Source of the DNA: Saccharomyces paradoxus
Taxonomy: Eukaryota; Ascomycota; Saccharomycetes; Saccharomycetales; Saccharomycetaceae
Reading direction: 5' to 3'
NCBI RefSeq assembly: GCF_002079055.1
Contig: NC_047498.1
Coordinates: 523,299-587,298, forward strand
DNA length: 64,000 nt
The translations under genes and the position numbers were made by a program. The notes beneath the pieces were generated by a model. That model had not been told where the DNA came from, did no database searches, and was given only the letters and a program-made list of their open reading frames with translations. Positions 12,438-22,073 of the stretch are shown one piece after another (positions within the stretch are counted from its first letter, which is position 1; each line of letters begins with the position of its first letter).

Positions 12438-12767
12438 TCCATCACTAAGGTTTGTATAACTGTGGTTGAATTTATCGAAATGGTCCGTGCAGCGAGATAG
12501 ATGTTTTGTATTCCAAGCAGAGCGTTCCATCGCACTCTGAATTGTGTCTTCTGGTTTTTCCGCCCCCTAGAGAATTTAGAAATCGAAGAGGCGCTATCAG
12601 TATGTGCAATGATGGAAAAAAGATACAGAGCTTTATACATATTACAATACAGTGGGGAATTTATAAATGGAGATAGTACATTTGAAGCGGTTGTTGGTAT
12701 TGATAACTTGACAGCGCATTATAAACAGTTGGCCAAATGGTAAAATTACTGAAGAAGGAAAGCATCA
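12438..12767. promoter_or_regulatory. ATG38 promoter and TUB4 3' region
   Basis: This 330-bp gap separates the TUB4 stop from the ATG38 start; both genes are on the minus strand. An ATG-initiated 80-codon frame on the plus strand (12501-12743) almost fills it. I list that separately as a candidate only. Confidence 0.6.
12501..12743 (+). CDS. Candidate small ORF of unknown function (80 aa)
   Basis: I do not recognise this. It starts with ATG at 12501 and ends in TAA at 12741-12743, 24 bp before the TUB4 stop on the other strand. The first 22 residues are hydrophobic and aromatic. The remaining part looks more protein-like: a charged helical stretch (LEIEEALSVCAMMEKRYRAL), then ILQYSGEF and a polar tail ending HYKQLAKW. 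It would be transcribed away from ATG38. No S. cerevisiae gene is known to me here. It may well be a chance ORF. Confidence 0.2.
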   Translation: MFCIPSRAFHRTLNCVFWFFRPLENLEIEEALSVCAMMEKRYRALYILQYSGEFINGDSTFEAVVGIDNLTAHYKQLAKW

Positions 12768-14189
12768 TTATGTTAATTTATGGTCGCCGTCGGCATCCAG
12801 GTCCTCTTCCAACTCGCCGACCATATTTTCATCATCAACAAGTACATCGTCCAAATACGAATCTTGTTCCGCAGCCACATAATCTTCCATTAGGCTTTGT
12901 ACCACTTCCCTTGACTCGGTAAATTCATCTTGAACGTTCTGCATGGATTGGAACAAGTCGCCTACATTATAATTATTCAGAAACGCGCCCTTAGCAAATA
13001 CTTTGTCAAAAGTATTGCATGCATTCTCAAAGACGTTCACCACAGTAGATATATTGCTTAACATCATACCGCTAACTTCGTTTTCATTAGGCTGTGAGGG
13101 TAGGTAGGGCGATCTTCTACCAATGTTAACGTGCATCGCAGAAGAAGACCATGAGGGAAATTTAATACGCTGCTGTAACTTGGTCATTGCACGTGATATC
13201 TGACGAGGCTCTACATTACCAATAATTGTGTTATAAACGTTGAAATATGTTGGATTGTTCATCGCGGTAGAGACGAGAGAATTAGAAGGATCTAATAAAT
13301 CTAACATGACGTCATAACTGGAATGGCCCTTATGCGCTGTATCATCATGAATATAATCTGATGTAAATGGAGTGAAACTAGGACTTAGAAAATGAAGTTC
13401 AGGGGAAGGAATCAAGGTGGAATAGATACTGGGCATGGATGAATACATGTAACTGGGAAACCGTATACTGTTCGTTACCGACGATATTATGGTCGATATC
13501 AATTGATTCGTGTGCTGTAAATCGATATTCGGGTTCCTAAATACTTTACTGGAAATATTCAGCAACGAAGCATTATCAAACACCACGGTTGCATCGCTAT
13601 CTTCTATCAGTCTCCTCAAGGCCAGAATAGTATTATAAGATTGAACAACAACCTCAGAAGACCTTGCAGGGAACACTGAATATGTCGTAAGTATTTTTTT
13701 GGGATATCGATCACAGAGCGCTTCTAAGAGGTTGGACCCCAGCCCGGAACCAGTCCCACCTGCCACTGAGTGTAACAACTGGAAACCCTCGAAATTGTCA
13801 GTAGAATCGATCTCTTTATCGATCTTGTTAAGAATATCATCCTGATTACGCGTTCCTATATCATACCCATTAGCCCAAGAATTACCGGCACTAGCACCAT
13901 CAGAAGCCACCCAGGTATTTCTCGGGTCGAAAAACCCACGAAATGTATTCTCCACGTCGGCAATGACGCTAGGCTCAGAATCCATCATAATGGCCCTTGG
14001 CGTAAACTTATTCCTACTGTTTTCGCGGAAGAAAGGCTTTGTGTCATCATCTCTTTCTGTACCGGAATCAGCTAGTTGAGATAGCCCATCGGTGCCTATA
14101 GCATGTTCTTTCGCCAATTGAGACCAGAGAAACTTACCAACGTGGTTCCCGCATTGACCTGCTTGCAAAGTGATAATTTCCCCACCCAT
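12768..14189 (-). CDS. TUB4: Tub4, gamma-tubulin
   Basis: Orthologue of YLR212C. With Spc97 and Spc98 it forms the gamma-tubulin small complex that nucleates microtubules at the spindle pole body. The protein has 473 residues, the expected length. The N-terminus (MGGEIITLQAGQCGNHVG) and the tubulin GTP-binding signature GGTGSGLGS near residue 139 are intact. The divergent C-terminus carries the acidic tail with the DSYLDD motif, whose Tyr is a reported regulatory phosphosite (Y445 in S. cerevisiae). It lies downstream of CRR1 on the same strand. Confidence 0.98.
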   Translation of the reverse strand: MGGEIITLQAGQCGNHVGKFLWSQLAKEHAIGTDGLSQLADSGTERDDDTKPFFRENSRNKFTPRAIMMDSEPSVIADVENTFRGFFDPRNTWVASDGASAGNSWANGYDIGTRNQDDILNKIDKEIDSTDNFEGFQLLHSVAGGTGSGLGSNLLEALCDRYPKKILTTYSVFPARSSEVVVQSYNTILALRRLIEDSDATVVFDNASLLNISSKVFRNPNIDLQHTNQLISTIISSVTNSIRFPSYMYSSMPSIYSTLIPSPELHFLSPSFTPFTSDYIHDDTAHKGHSSYDVMLDLLDPSNSLVSTAMNNPTYFNVYNTIIGNVEPRQISRAMTKLQQRIKFPSWSSSAMHVNIGRRSPYLPSQPNENEVSGMMLSNISTVVNVFENACNTFDKVFAKGAFLNNYNVGDLFQSMQNVQDEFTESREVVQSLMEDYVAAEQDSYLDDVLVDDENMVGELEEDLDADGDHKLT

Positions 14190-14534
14190 AGATAGTTATA
14201 CGTTGGCTCCTTATACAGGTACAGCAACTAATATCACGCATTTTGCTGCTACTGCTATGATTATTATTACTTTTGGTGAAATTTCCCAAAAGATAATATT
14301 AACGCGTTCCGTCACCCGGCGACGCTTAAAACCACAGGGTAACAGCGATAGTACTTTAATGAGGAGAATAGCGAACATACGCATAAAGAAAATAGCAATA
14401 GTTGCGATGCGGAAAGTAGGTGCATTTTGTGTTTCTTGGGAGGTTTGGACTACAGAATGTATACATATATACTATGGCGTGCCTTGATGCTGGGAATTAG
14501 AGGATCCGTTACGGAAAGGGGACTTCCTAAGACA
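14190..14534. promoter_or_regulatory. TUB4 promoter / CRR1 3' region
   Basis: This 345-bp gap contains one perfect MluI cell-cycle box (ACGCGT, 14302-14307) about 115 bp upstream of TUB4. The 105-codon plus-strand frame that overlaps TUB4's start begins with GTG and looks like chance. Confidence 0.6.
14302..14307 (+). promoter_or_regulatory. MCB (ACGCGT) upstream of TUB4
   Basis: A palindromic ACGCGT, the MBF site, lies about 115 bp from the TUB4 start codon. G1/S expression is inferred from the motif. Confidence 0.5.
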
Positions 14535-15815
14535 TTATTGCTGTAACCATTTTGACTGTTTCCAAGAACTTAGCCAGTCGTTTATCTTCGGAGTAACAAA
14601 GCAATCCCATTGAAGAGACTCCTCGCGATAATGAATCACTCTGTCTTGCCTTTTGTACGAAGCGACTACTTTTGACAAATCTTTTTGGGAAATGGTTGGC
14701 GCCTTCTTCTTTGCCTTTAAACAAAACTGCACTTGTTCTGTGAATTTATTTTGGTACGGCGTTACGGTGATTTGTTCAACGTGCGCCGTAAATTGGCCCT
14801 TTTCGATGATATCGGGTGAATTTTCCCAGTCTATGGGACCACCAGCCCAGTTTATCGTACCGGGTCCGTTGGTTTCCGAGCCGCCTGGCCAAACAGCGAT
14901 TTCTAGCCTCATCGGTGTTTGTGGATACCTATATTCTTTACTAATTGGGTCCCAGGTATCCTTTTTCAGGACTGTGCGGGCTAGTTTACCGTCAATGTAC
15001 CATATTATTCTATCTGGGTCCCAATCAATCTCATAACTGTGGTAAGTTGCCGAAGTGTCAGCTCCTACGGGAAATCTTTGCATTTTTGTATAATCCAAGT
15101 GCCCTTGAGAATAGTAGTTTGATTGGGTCATCGTCAGATCACCACCCAGCCACTCAAAATCGATCTCGTCCCCAATTGCGGATGTCAGGTCAAATGCGGT
15201 CACCACGCCTCTTGACCTTGCTGTTTTCATTCGCACGCTTGCCTTACCATATAGGAACGACCTAGTCGATGTAATCAAACTTCCAGTAGTTTTTTTTGGC
15301 ATAGCCAAAACAATATTCCCGCCGCTCGCTTCAATTGATGTGTAGCCGCTATGTGTGAAATCGAAATCTTCCAGCATTTTCTCTGCTTCTTTATTATCCG
15401 GAGTGACCAAGAATTTTGCGTAATGTATGATTCTCTTGGAATTTAGCTCCCCTTCTACTATGCCTACCTTGGCATTTGCCTTATTTGGTCCATTTTCCTC
15501 CCTGATTGGTGGTTTAGGTTGATAATTCACGATGAATTTAGGAACTTTTGGTGTGCTAAAAAATTCAAGTTTTAAATTGGCCACTAAAGCGGGTATAGGG
15601 GCGCAGCTTTCCTCATCGAAGGAGGACCTTACATTGCAGCCACCTAGACATATCGGTCCAGCTCCGCATTCATTATATGGCGAACAACACGGCCATTCAG
15701 CGGGGCATGGCTTATTTGTGGAGCAGGGAATAGAGTTTTTGGGCTTGTATAGTTCTCCGAATGTGAATCCAACGTAGCTAATAACCGGCACTAGCTGTAA
15801 TATTGAAATTTTCAT
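14535..15815 (-). CDS. CRR1: Crr1, spore-wall GH16 transglycosylase
   Basis: Orthologue of YLR213C, the sporulation member of the Crh family that links chitin or chitosan to glucan. The protein has 426 residues (422 in S. cerevisiae, from memory). Domains: a secretory signal (about 1-20), a Cys-rich chitin-binding (CBM18-like) segment around residues 30-70 with CCSPYNECG, then a GH16 domain whose catalytic DEIDFE motif lies at residues 216-221, giving nucleophile E217, D219 and acid/base E221. I see no clear C-terminal GPI signal, unlike Crh1 and Utr2. A perfect Ndt80 mid-sporulation element lies about 140 bp upstream, consistent with meiotic expression. Confidence 0.96.
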   Translation of the reverse strand: MKISILQLVPVISYVGFTFGELYKPKNSIPCSTNKPCPAEWPCCSPYNECGAGPICLGGCNVRSSFDEESCAPIPALVANLKLEFFSTPKVPKFIVNYQPKPPIREENGPNKANAKVGIVEGELNSKRIIHYAKFLVTPDNKEAEKMLEDFDFTHSGYTSIEASGGNIVLAMPKKTTGSLITSTRSFLYGKASVRMKTARSRGVVTAFDLTSAIGDEIDFEWLGGDLTMTQSNYYSQGHLDYTKMQRFPVGADTSATYHSYEIDWDPDRIIWYIDGKLARTVLKKDTWDPISKEYRYPQTPMRLEIAVWPGGSETNGPGTINWAGGPIDWENSPDIIEKGQFTAHVEQITVTPYQNKFTEQVQFCLKAKKKAPTISQKDLSKVVASYKRQDRVIHYREESLQWDCFVTPKINDWLSSWKQSKWLQQ

Positions 15816-15952
15816 ACTTGTATTTTGTGCAAAAGCCCTTGGTTATACGTCTAAACGATATAACCGTTGTCACATTTCGTTATTAATCGATAACCATCAG
15901 CTGCTATTGTCACTTTTTTTTTCTACATGATCGTCGCGAGGCTTTCGATATT

Positions 15953-15961
15953 TTTTGTGAC
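15953..15961 (-). promoter_or_regulatory. Ndt80 middle sporulation element for CRR1
   Basis: The complement reads GTCACAAAA, a full match to GNCRCAAAW. It lies about 140 bp upstream of CRR1. A second, weaker match (TGCACAAAA) sits at 15823-15831, next to the start codon. Confidence 0.65.
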
Positions 15962-16170
15962 GCCTTTAAAAGTACAGTAGAACGAGCACATAAGAAGTAA
16001 GTTCAAAGTACGGCAGCATGGGATTGACAGCAAAGAGTCGTACACTAGTTGAAAAATACCCGATAAAATGTATCGTGGCTGCCTGATGGGTTTGCAGCAA
16101 TTGCAAAGAACATTAAAGTTGCTGATCTTAGTATGAATCTACTCCCAACCCAAACATTTTCACCGATATT

Positions 16171-16193
16171 TTTGCTCACCTTTTTTTTGCTCA
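16171..16193 (+). promoter_or_regulatory. Tandem Mac1 copper-response elements for FRE1
   Basis: Two perfect TTTGCTCA octamers lie at 16171-16178 and 16186-16193, in the same orientation and 15 bp apart start to start. Mac1 requires paired sites, and FRE1 is a known copper-deficiency target. They are about 275-300 bp from the ATG. Confidence 0.85.
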
Positions 16194-16229
16194 TCGAAAA
16201 TTGTTAGCGGTTCGACTTTGATTTACTAT

Positions 16230-16237
16230 TACACCCA
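16230..16237 (+). promoter_or_regulatory. Aft1/Aft2-type site for FRE1
   Basis: TACACCCA matches YRCACCCR, about 230 bp upstream of FRE1, which Aft1 is known to activate. Confidence 0.6.
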
Positions 16238-16417
16238 GTTTCAAAAATCCTCACGGCTAGATCGCAATCTTAAGGAACTCAAAGTGCCTGATTTTGCGAT
16301 GATTAGTTATAGCGATGGATACTTAAATCGTGTTAAACTCCCAGCTTTGGAGCCGTTTGTTTCTCCTTCACGCTTTACTTCTTGTCTATTTAGTACACTT
16401 TTTAAAAGATAGTATAA

Positions 16418-18538
<2,121 letters not shown>

Positions 18539-18700
18539 GACCCCTTGTTAATAATTCATACACGCATACAGTCGTTATTTTGTTGCCCTTTTTTGGTGCC
18601 TTATCGGACTAACGTTTATATAAACCAATGTAAATAATTTTATATGATCATGTAACGGGGTAATAAAAAGACGAATACATTTAAAAAGCGAGCTCCGCAT

Positions 18701-19783
18701 CTAGGCTTCATTCTCGCTATTGCTACTTTCTTCCTCAGCTTGTTGAGAAAGTAGTTCCTTCCATTTTTGCGTCAGCTCTCGAATTGCTTCAGGATTTAAA
18801 CTGGCTTCTACAAGATCCTGCGGCACATGGTTTTCGGAATGCTCTTTTGAAGCGAATCTACCAGTGTTATGCCTCGTCACTAACCTCAGTTCATAATCCT
18901 CGATGACATCTTTCGCAGGTGCTATCGCAGCAATCTCGTTCCATGAAAAAAGCAAAGAATCTGTCTTCCTGGCAAACGGATTTATATCAACAATGAAAAT
19001 TTCATTGAAAGGTCTTGGAATATAAACGTCGAGAACGAAACTTTTGTCAGGAAACTTGGGCAGGACAACATCATGAACCATCTCATCAATGAGATCCTTG
19101 AAGGTATCTGACAGTTCATCTAAATAGTCATAATAATTTAAATCACGTTGGGTGGCCCCGACGATATGAGTATTCTTAACGAAGACCCTAAATTCTAGTG
19201 CTGGGTTCATATCACACCATTGTCTAAGTACCAAGTCATATTTAAATCCTTTTACGTCATCCCCGTCCGCGCAACCTTCAAATGCTCTTTGAAGATCATG
19301 CATTATATAATTGGATGCGTTCAAAAGTAGGTAAACTTCATTTACCTCGTTACACTTCATAGTATTATTCGGCAAAATCCAAGTAGCGTCTCTTGGTGCT
19401 GACCAATTCAACTTAGGAGCCACTGCTCCTAATTCGTTCAATGCATCCTTTAATTGCTGGTGTAATTCTGGAAAATCTATTAATGGCTCAACTTCTTGGA
19501 CATATTCGGTGGCGGTATCTTCATCATCTTCCCAATCACTATAGTCGTTATCTTCATTTCTTATTATTTCTTCGGTGTACACCGACCTGGAGTTTTCCTC
19601 TTGCGGCAACTTGATACCATCTTGTTTCAAATATTGAATGAATTTTTTTGGTAAGGATTTCATTACTATGGATTTTGGCACATATTTAGGATATAGTGAT
19701 GACCAAAACGAGTATGAGCAGTGCTCAATCTGAGCTCTTGTTACTGGTATATCTACAAAAGTTGCATATTCTTGTGAGCGCAT
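18701..19783 (-). CDS. CDC123: Cdc123, eIF2 assembly chaperone
   Basis: Orthologue of YLR215C, an ATP-grasp protein that binds eIF2-gamma and promotes assembly of the eIF2 heterotrimer, so it supports translation start and G1 progression. The protein has 360 residues from the ATG at 19781-19783. Landmarks: the DYSDWEDDED acidic stretch near residue 80, WILPNNTMKC, the RQWCDMNPALEFRVFV ATP-grasp segment and FIVDINPFARKTD with the metal-binding acidic residues. An in-frame ATG lies 14 codons upstream (19825) and would add a basic leader (MRVSREQLSRKLFI). I chose the downstream start because it gives the family length. A PAC-like motif lies upstream at 19881-19890. Confidence 0.95.
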   Translation of the reverse strand: MRSQEYATFVDIPVTRAQIEHCSYSFWSSLYPKYVPKSIVMKSLPKKFIQYLKQDGIKLPQEENSRSVYTEEIIRNEDNDYSDWEDDEDTATEYVQEVEPLIDFPELHQQLKDALNELGAVAPKLNWSAPRDATWILPNNTMKCNEVNEVYLLLNASNYIMHDLQRAFEGCADGDDVKGFKYDLVLRQWCDMNPALEFRVFVKNTHIVGATQRDLNYYDYLDELSDTFKDLIDEMVHDVVLPKFPDKSFVLDVYIPRPFNEIFIVDINPFARKTDSLLFSWNEIAAIAPAKDVIEDYELRLVTRHNTGRFASKEHSENHVPQDLVEASLNPEAIRELTQKWKELLSQQAEEESSNSENEA

Positions 19784-19880
19784 TATAAATAATTTGCGAG
19801 ACAGTTGCTCTCTGGACACACGCATTCCTTTCACTGCGGAATGAAAGCATCGTTAGCTTCTTCATCTTCTATTACGTGAA

Positions 19881-19889
19881 AGCTCATCG
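19881..19889 (-). promoter_or_regulatory. PAC-like motif upstream of CDC123
   Basis: The complement reads CGATGAGCT, which is nine of the ten bases of PAC (GCGATGAGCT), about 100 bp from the start codon. It suggests co-regulation with ribosome-biogenesis genes. Confidence 0.45.
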
Positions 19890-20020
19890 GGAAATATCCG
19901 CTCACTATGCCAGAAAAAGAAATTTTTTTAACAGAATTTTCAACGTACTTTTTACTTAACTACTGAGGCAAGACAACTCTTTGGTTTCTATACATTTAAG
20001 CATACACATCATGCAAGTAA

Positions 20021-21136
20021 TCAGGAGAACATCTTTGAAAGAGACTTCTTGGCCTTTTCATTTTGTTGCTTCGTTTTTAATTTAGTGTCTTGAATGGCTT
20101 TCAAGATGGCGGCGTCGTTTGGTTGGAAAGTGGTAGCCATTTCGAGGTCATTGAGGGCCATATCTGTGTCATTAACATGGTAATAGGCCAGGCCACGACG
20201 GTATAAAGCTTTGGCTTTAGCTTTTTCGTCAGCGGCTTCGGCATATAGCACCTCTGATGCTGCTACTAATACTTGCTTGTAATCTTTCAACTTAAGGGCG
20301 CAGATGGCAATATTCAATGGAATGGATACTTTCAGTTGATTGATTTTTTCAATTTGTTCCTTCTCCAAATCTTCTGGGAAATACTCTTTCAAGAATTTAT
20401 CACATTTGATATATTTCTCTAAAGCTACCGAATAGTTTTGTTTCTTGAACTGTTCGGTACCAATGTTCTTTACTGTTTCGATAGCTTTCAAGACAGTGTC
20501 GAAATTCTTCAGGTCAACTTTTTCGTCTTGTTTCAAAATATCTTCGTAATTATCACCGTACTCATCTGTTGGTGTGGCTTCCGCATCCTCTGGTACTTGA
20601 TAATCGTCAGGCAACACGCCACAATTGTCAATCTTTACATCACGCAATGGCTTGTTGTTTTCTTGGTCACATTGTTGATTTTCAATCAAGCGAACAATTC
20701 TTTTACCTTGAATGACTTCACCAAACACAACGTGCTTCCCGTCCAAATGAGGTGTAGGAACACAGGTTATGAAAGCTTGGGAGCCGTTTGTATTTGGACC
20801 AGCGTTAGCCATGGATAGAAGGAATGGTTTATCATGCTTAACAGTAAAATTTTCATCCTCAAATTTTTCACCGTATATGCTTTCACCACCAGTACCATTA
20901 AAATTAGTGAAATCACCAAATTGACACATAAAGTCTTTGATAACTCTATGGAAAATGGAACCCTTGTATGATAATGGTATATCAGATTTGGTCTTTGCCA
21001 TTCCAGCATTTCCTTCGCACAGCTTCAAAAAATTTTCAGCCGTTTGAGGCACTATGTCATTGTACAACTCAAAAACTAAACGGCCTTGAGGCTTGCCTCC
21101 GATAGAAATATCAAAAAATGTTTTAGGCCTAGCCAT
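20021..21136 (-). CDS. CPR6: Cpr6, Hsp90-associated cyclophilin 40
   Basis: Orthologue of YLR216C, a peptidyl-prolyl isomerase co-chaperone of Hsp90. The protein has 371 residues. The cyclophilin domain spans about 1-172 ([39 protein letters not shown] carry the active-site Arg, Phe, Gln, Trp-region and His). Three TPR repeats follow (about 215-355), with the [15 protein letters not shown] segment typical of the Hsp90 carboxylate clamp. The C-terminus ends KKSLSKMFS. The paralogue CPR7 is the alternative; synteny supports CPR6. A heat-shock element lies about 130 bp upstream. Confidence 0.97.
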   Translation of the reverse strand: MARPKTFFDISIGGKPQGRLVFELYNDIVPQTAENFLKLCEGNAGMAKTKSDIPLSYKGSIFHRVIKDFMCQFGDFTNFNGTGGESIYGEKFEDENFTVKHDKPFLLSMANAGPNTNGSQAFITCVPTPHLDGKHVVFGEVIQGKRIVRLIENQQCDQENNKPLRDVKIDNCGVLPDDYQVPEDAEATPTDEYGDNYEDILKQDEKVDLKNFDTVLKAIETVKNIGTEQFKKQNYSVALEKYIKCDKFLKEYFPEDLEKEQIEKINQLKVSIPLNIAICALKLKDYKQVLVAASEVLYAEAADEKAKAKALYRRGLAYYHVNDTDMALNDLEMATTFQPNDAAILKAIQDTKLKTKQQNEKAKKSLSKMFS

Positions 21137-21266
21137 GTTTACTTTGTGATTCAGTGAATATTGTCTTGCCAGTTTCTATGTGAAGTAGATATATCACCAT
21201 CTCTGCTATTCGACTTATATAAACAATTTTCTGGGCTGAACGTTTTCCTGCTAGAGCGGAAAAATA

Positions 21267-21293
21267 TTCTAGAATCCCATAGAAATGCCGTTC
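21267..21293 (-). promoter_or_regulatory. Heat-shock element upstream of CPR6
   Basis: TTCTAGAA at 21267-21274 is an ideal inverted nTTCnnGAAn pair. A further GAA at 21282-21284 and TTC at 21291-21293 fall close to the 5/10-bp spacing, giving a gapped Hsf1 site. CPR6 is a known heat-inducible Hsf1 target. Confidence 0.65.
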
Positions 21294-21390
21294 AAAAGCG
21301 CAATAGTTATATTCTATAAAGGGAAACAATATGTTTCGATGACTGCGGCTGTCTATTATATACATGTTATACATTAAGATATTTAAATTT

Positions 21391-21681
21391 TCACTTCTCC
21401 TTTTCCGAGCCCTTACTGGTCGTCCCATCCACGTCAACCGTGCTTACGCGCTCTCTATTACCATTCTGTTCCCAACACTTCCTAAATAACGTCATCTCAT
21501 TGAAACACTGCCTCCAGTCGCCTGTTTCGGCATGACACAGCTGTAATGCAAGGTTCTCTACGTAGCATCCGGTCTTGGATATTCTCGTGTCCCATGCATC
21601 CGGGTCTTCGTCTTCTTGAACTTCTTTATATTCTTCCAACGCCTGTTTGTAATATTCTGAAGTTTCACCAGTTTCACTCAT
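21391..21681 (-). CDS. COA4: Coa4, twin CX9C cytochrome oxidase assembly factor
   Basis: Orthologue of YLR218C. It acts in the mitochondrial intermembrane space in cytochrome c oxidase assembly. The protein has 96 residues from ATG 21679-21681 (MSETGETSEYYKQAL). The twin CX9C motif is clear: CYVENLALQLC and CFNEMTLFRKC, which should form a CHCH hairpin with two disulphides imported by Mia40. The start is decided by an in-frame TGA at 21706-21708 (complement), only eight codons upstream. My memory is that the S. cerevisiae protein is annotated as longer, so one of the two annotated ends may differ; I could not check this. It is divergent from MSC3. Confidence 0.93.
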   Translation of the reverse strand: MSETGETSEYYKQALEEYKEVQEDEDPDAWDTRISKTGCYVENLALQLCHAETGDWRQCFNEMTLFRKCWEQNGNRERVSTVDVDGTTSKGSEKEK

Positions 21682-22073
21682 GGCCACTTTGCTGATTTTA
21701 GCCTGTCAGAGCCTTTCTTTCCCTTTATCCTTCCCTTGTTTGACACTACTCTTTTGTAAGTGCCTTTGACTACCTTTAATGGCTGAGGCCCCTTTTTTTT
21801 GTTTCGGACATTTGTTGTGTGAAAAAGAGAAGGAAATAAAAGCATAAATGAAGCGAATGGATGAGAAGAGGGGAGAGGAAGCAAGAACGAAAGGAAAGAA
21901 TATCAGGGACCTATACTTCAATACATCGCTTGATTTAGTGATAATCTTTCTTCCAACATTAGGTTTCTTTTGATTACTTTCGATCGTTGCACGTTGCTTA
22001 TATTGATCGCTTTTACTTATTTTTTCACTGAAATAAATAAACAAAGACATCCTGTTGATCAAGAAAGTTCATA
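21682..22073. promoter_or_regulatory. COA4-MSC3 divergent promoter
   Basis: This 392-bp gap has a purine/pyrimidine-rich stretch around 21780-21900. I see no RNA gene and no strong factor site. The minus-strand ORFs of 68 and 118 codons here are composition shadows. Confidence 0.5.

Noticed and set aside
20438-20818. 126-codon plus-strand ORF inside CPR6
   Set aside because: It is antisense to the conserved cyclophilin coding region and corresponds to the dubious YLR217W; it has hydrophobic low-quality composition and no family features.
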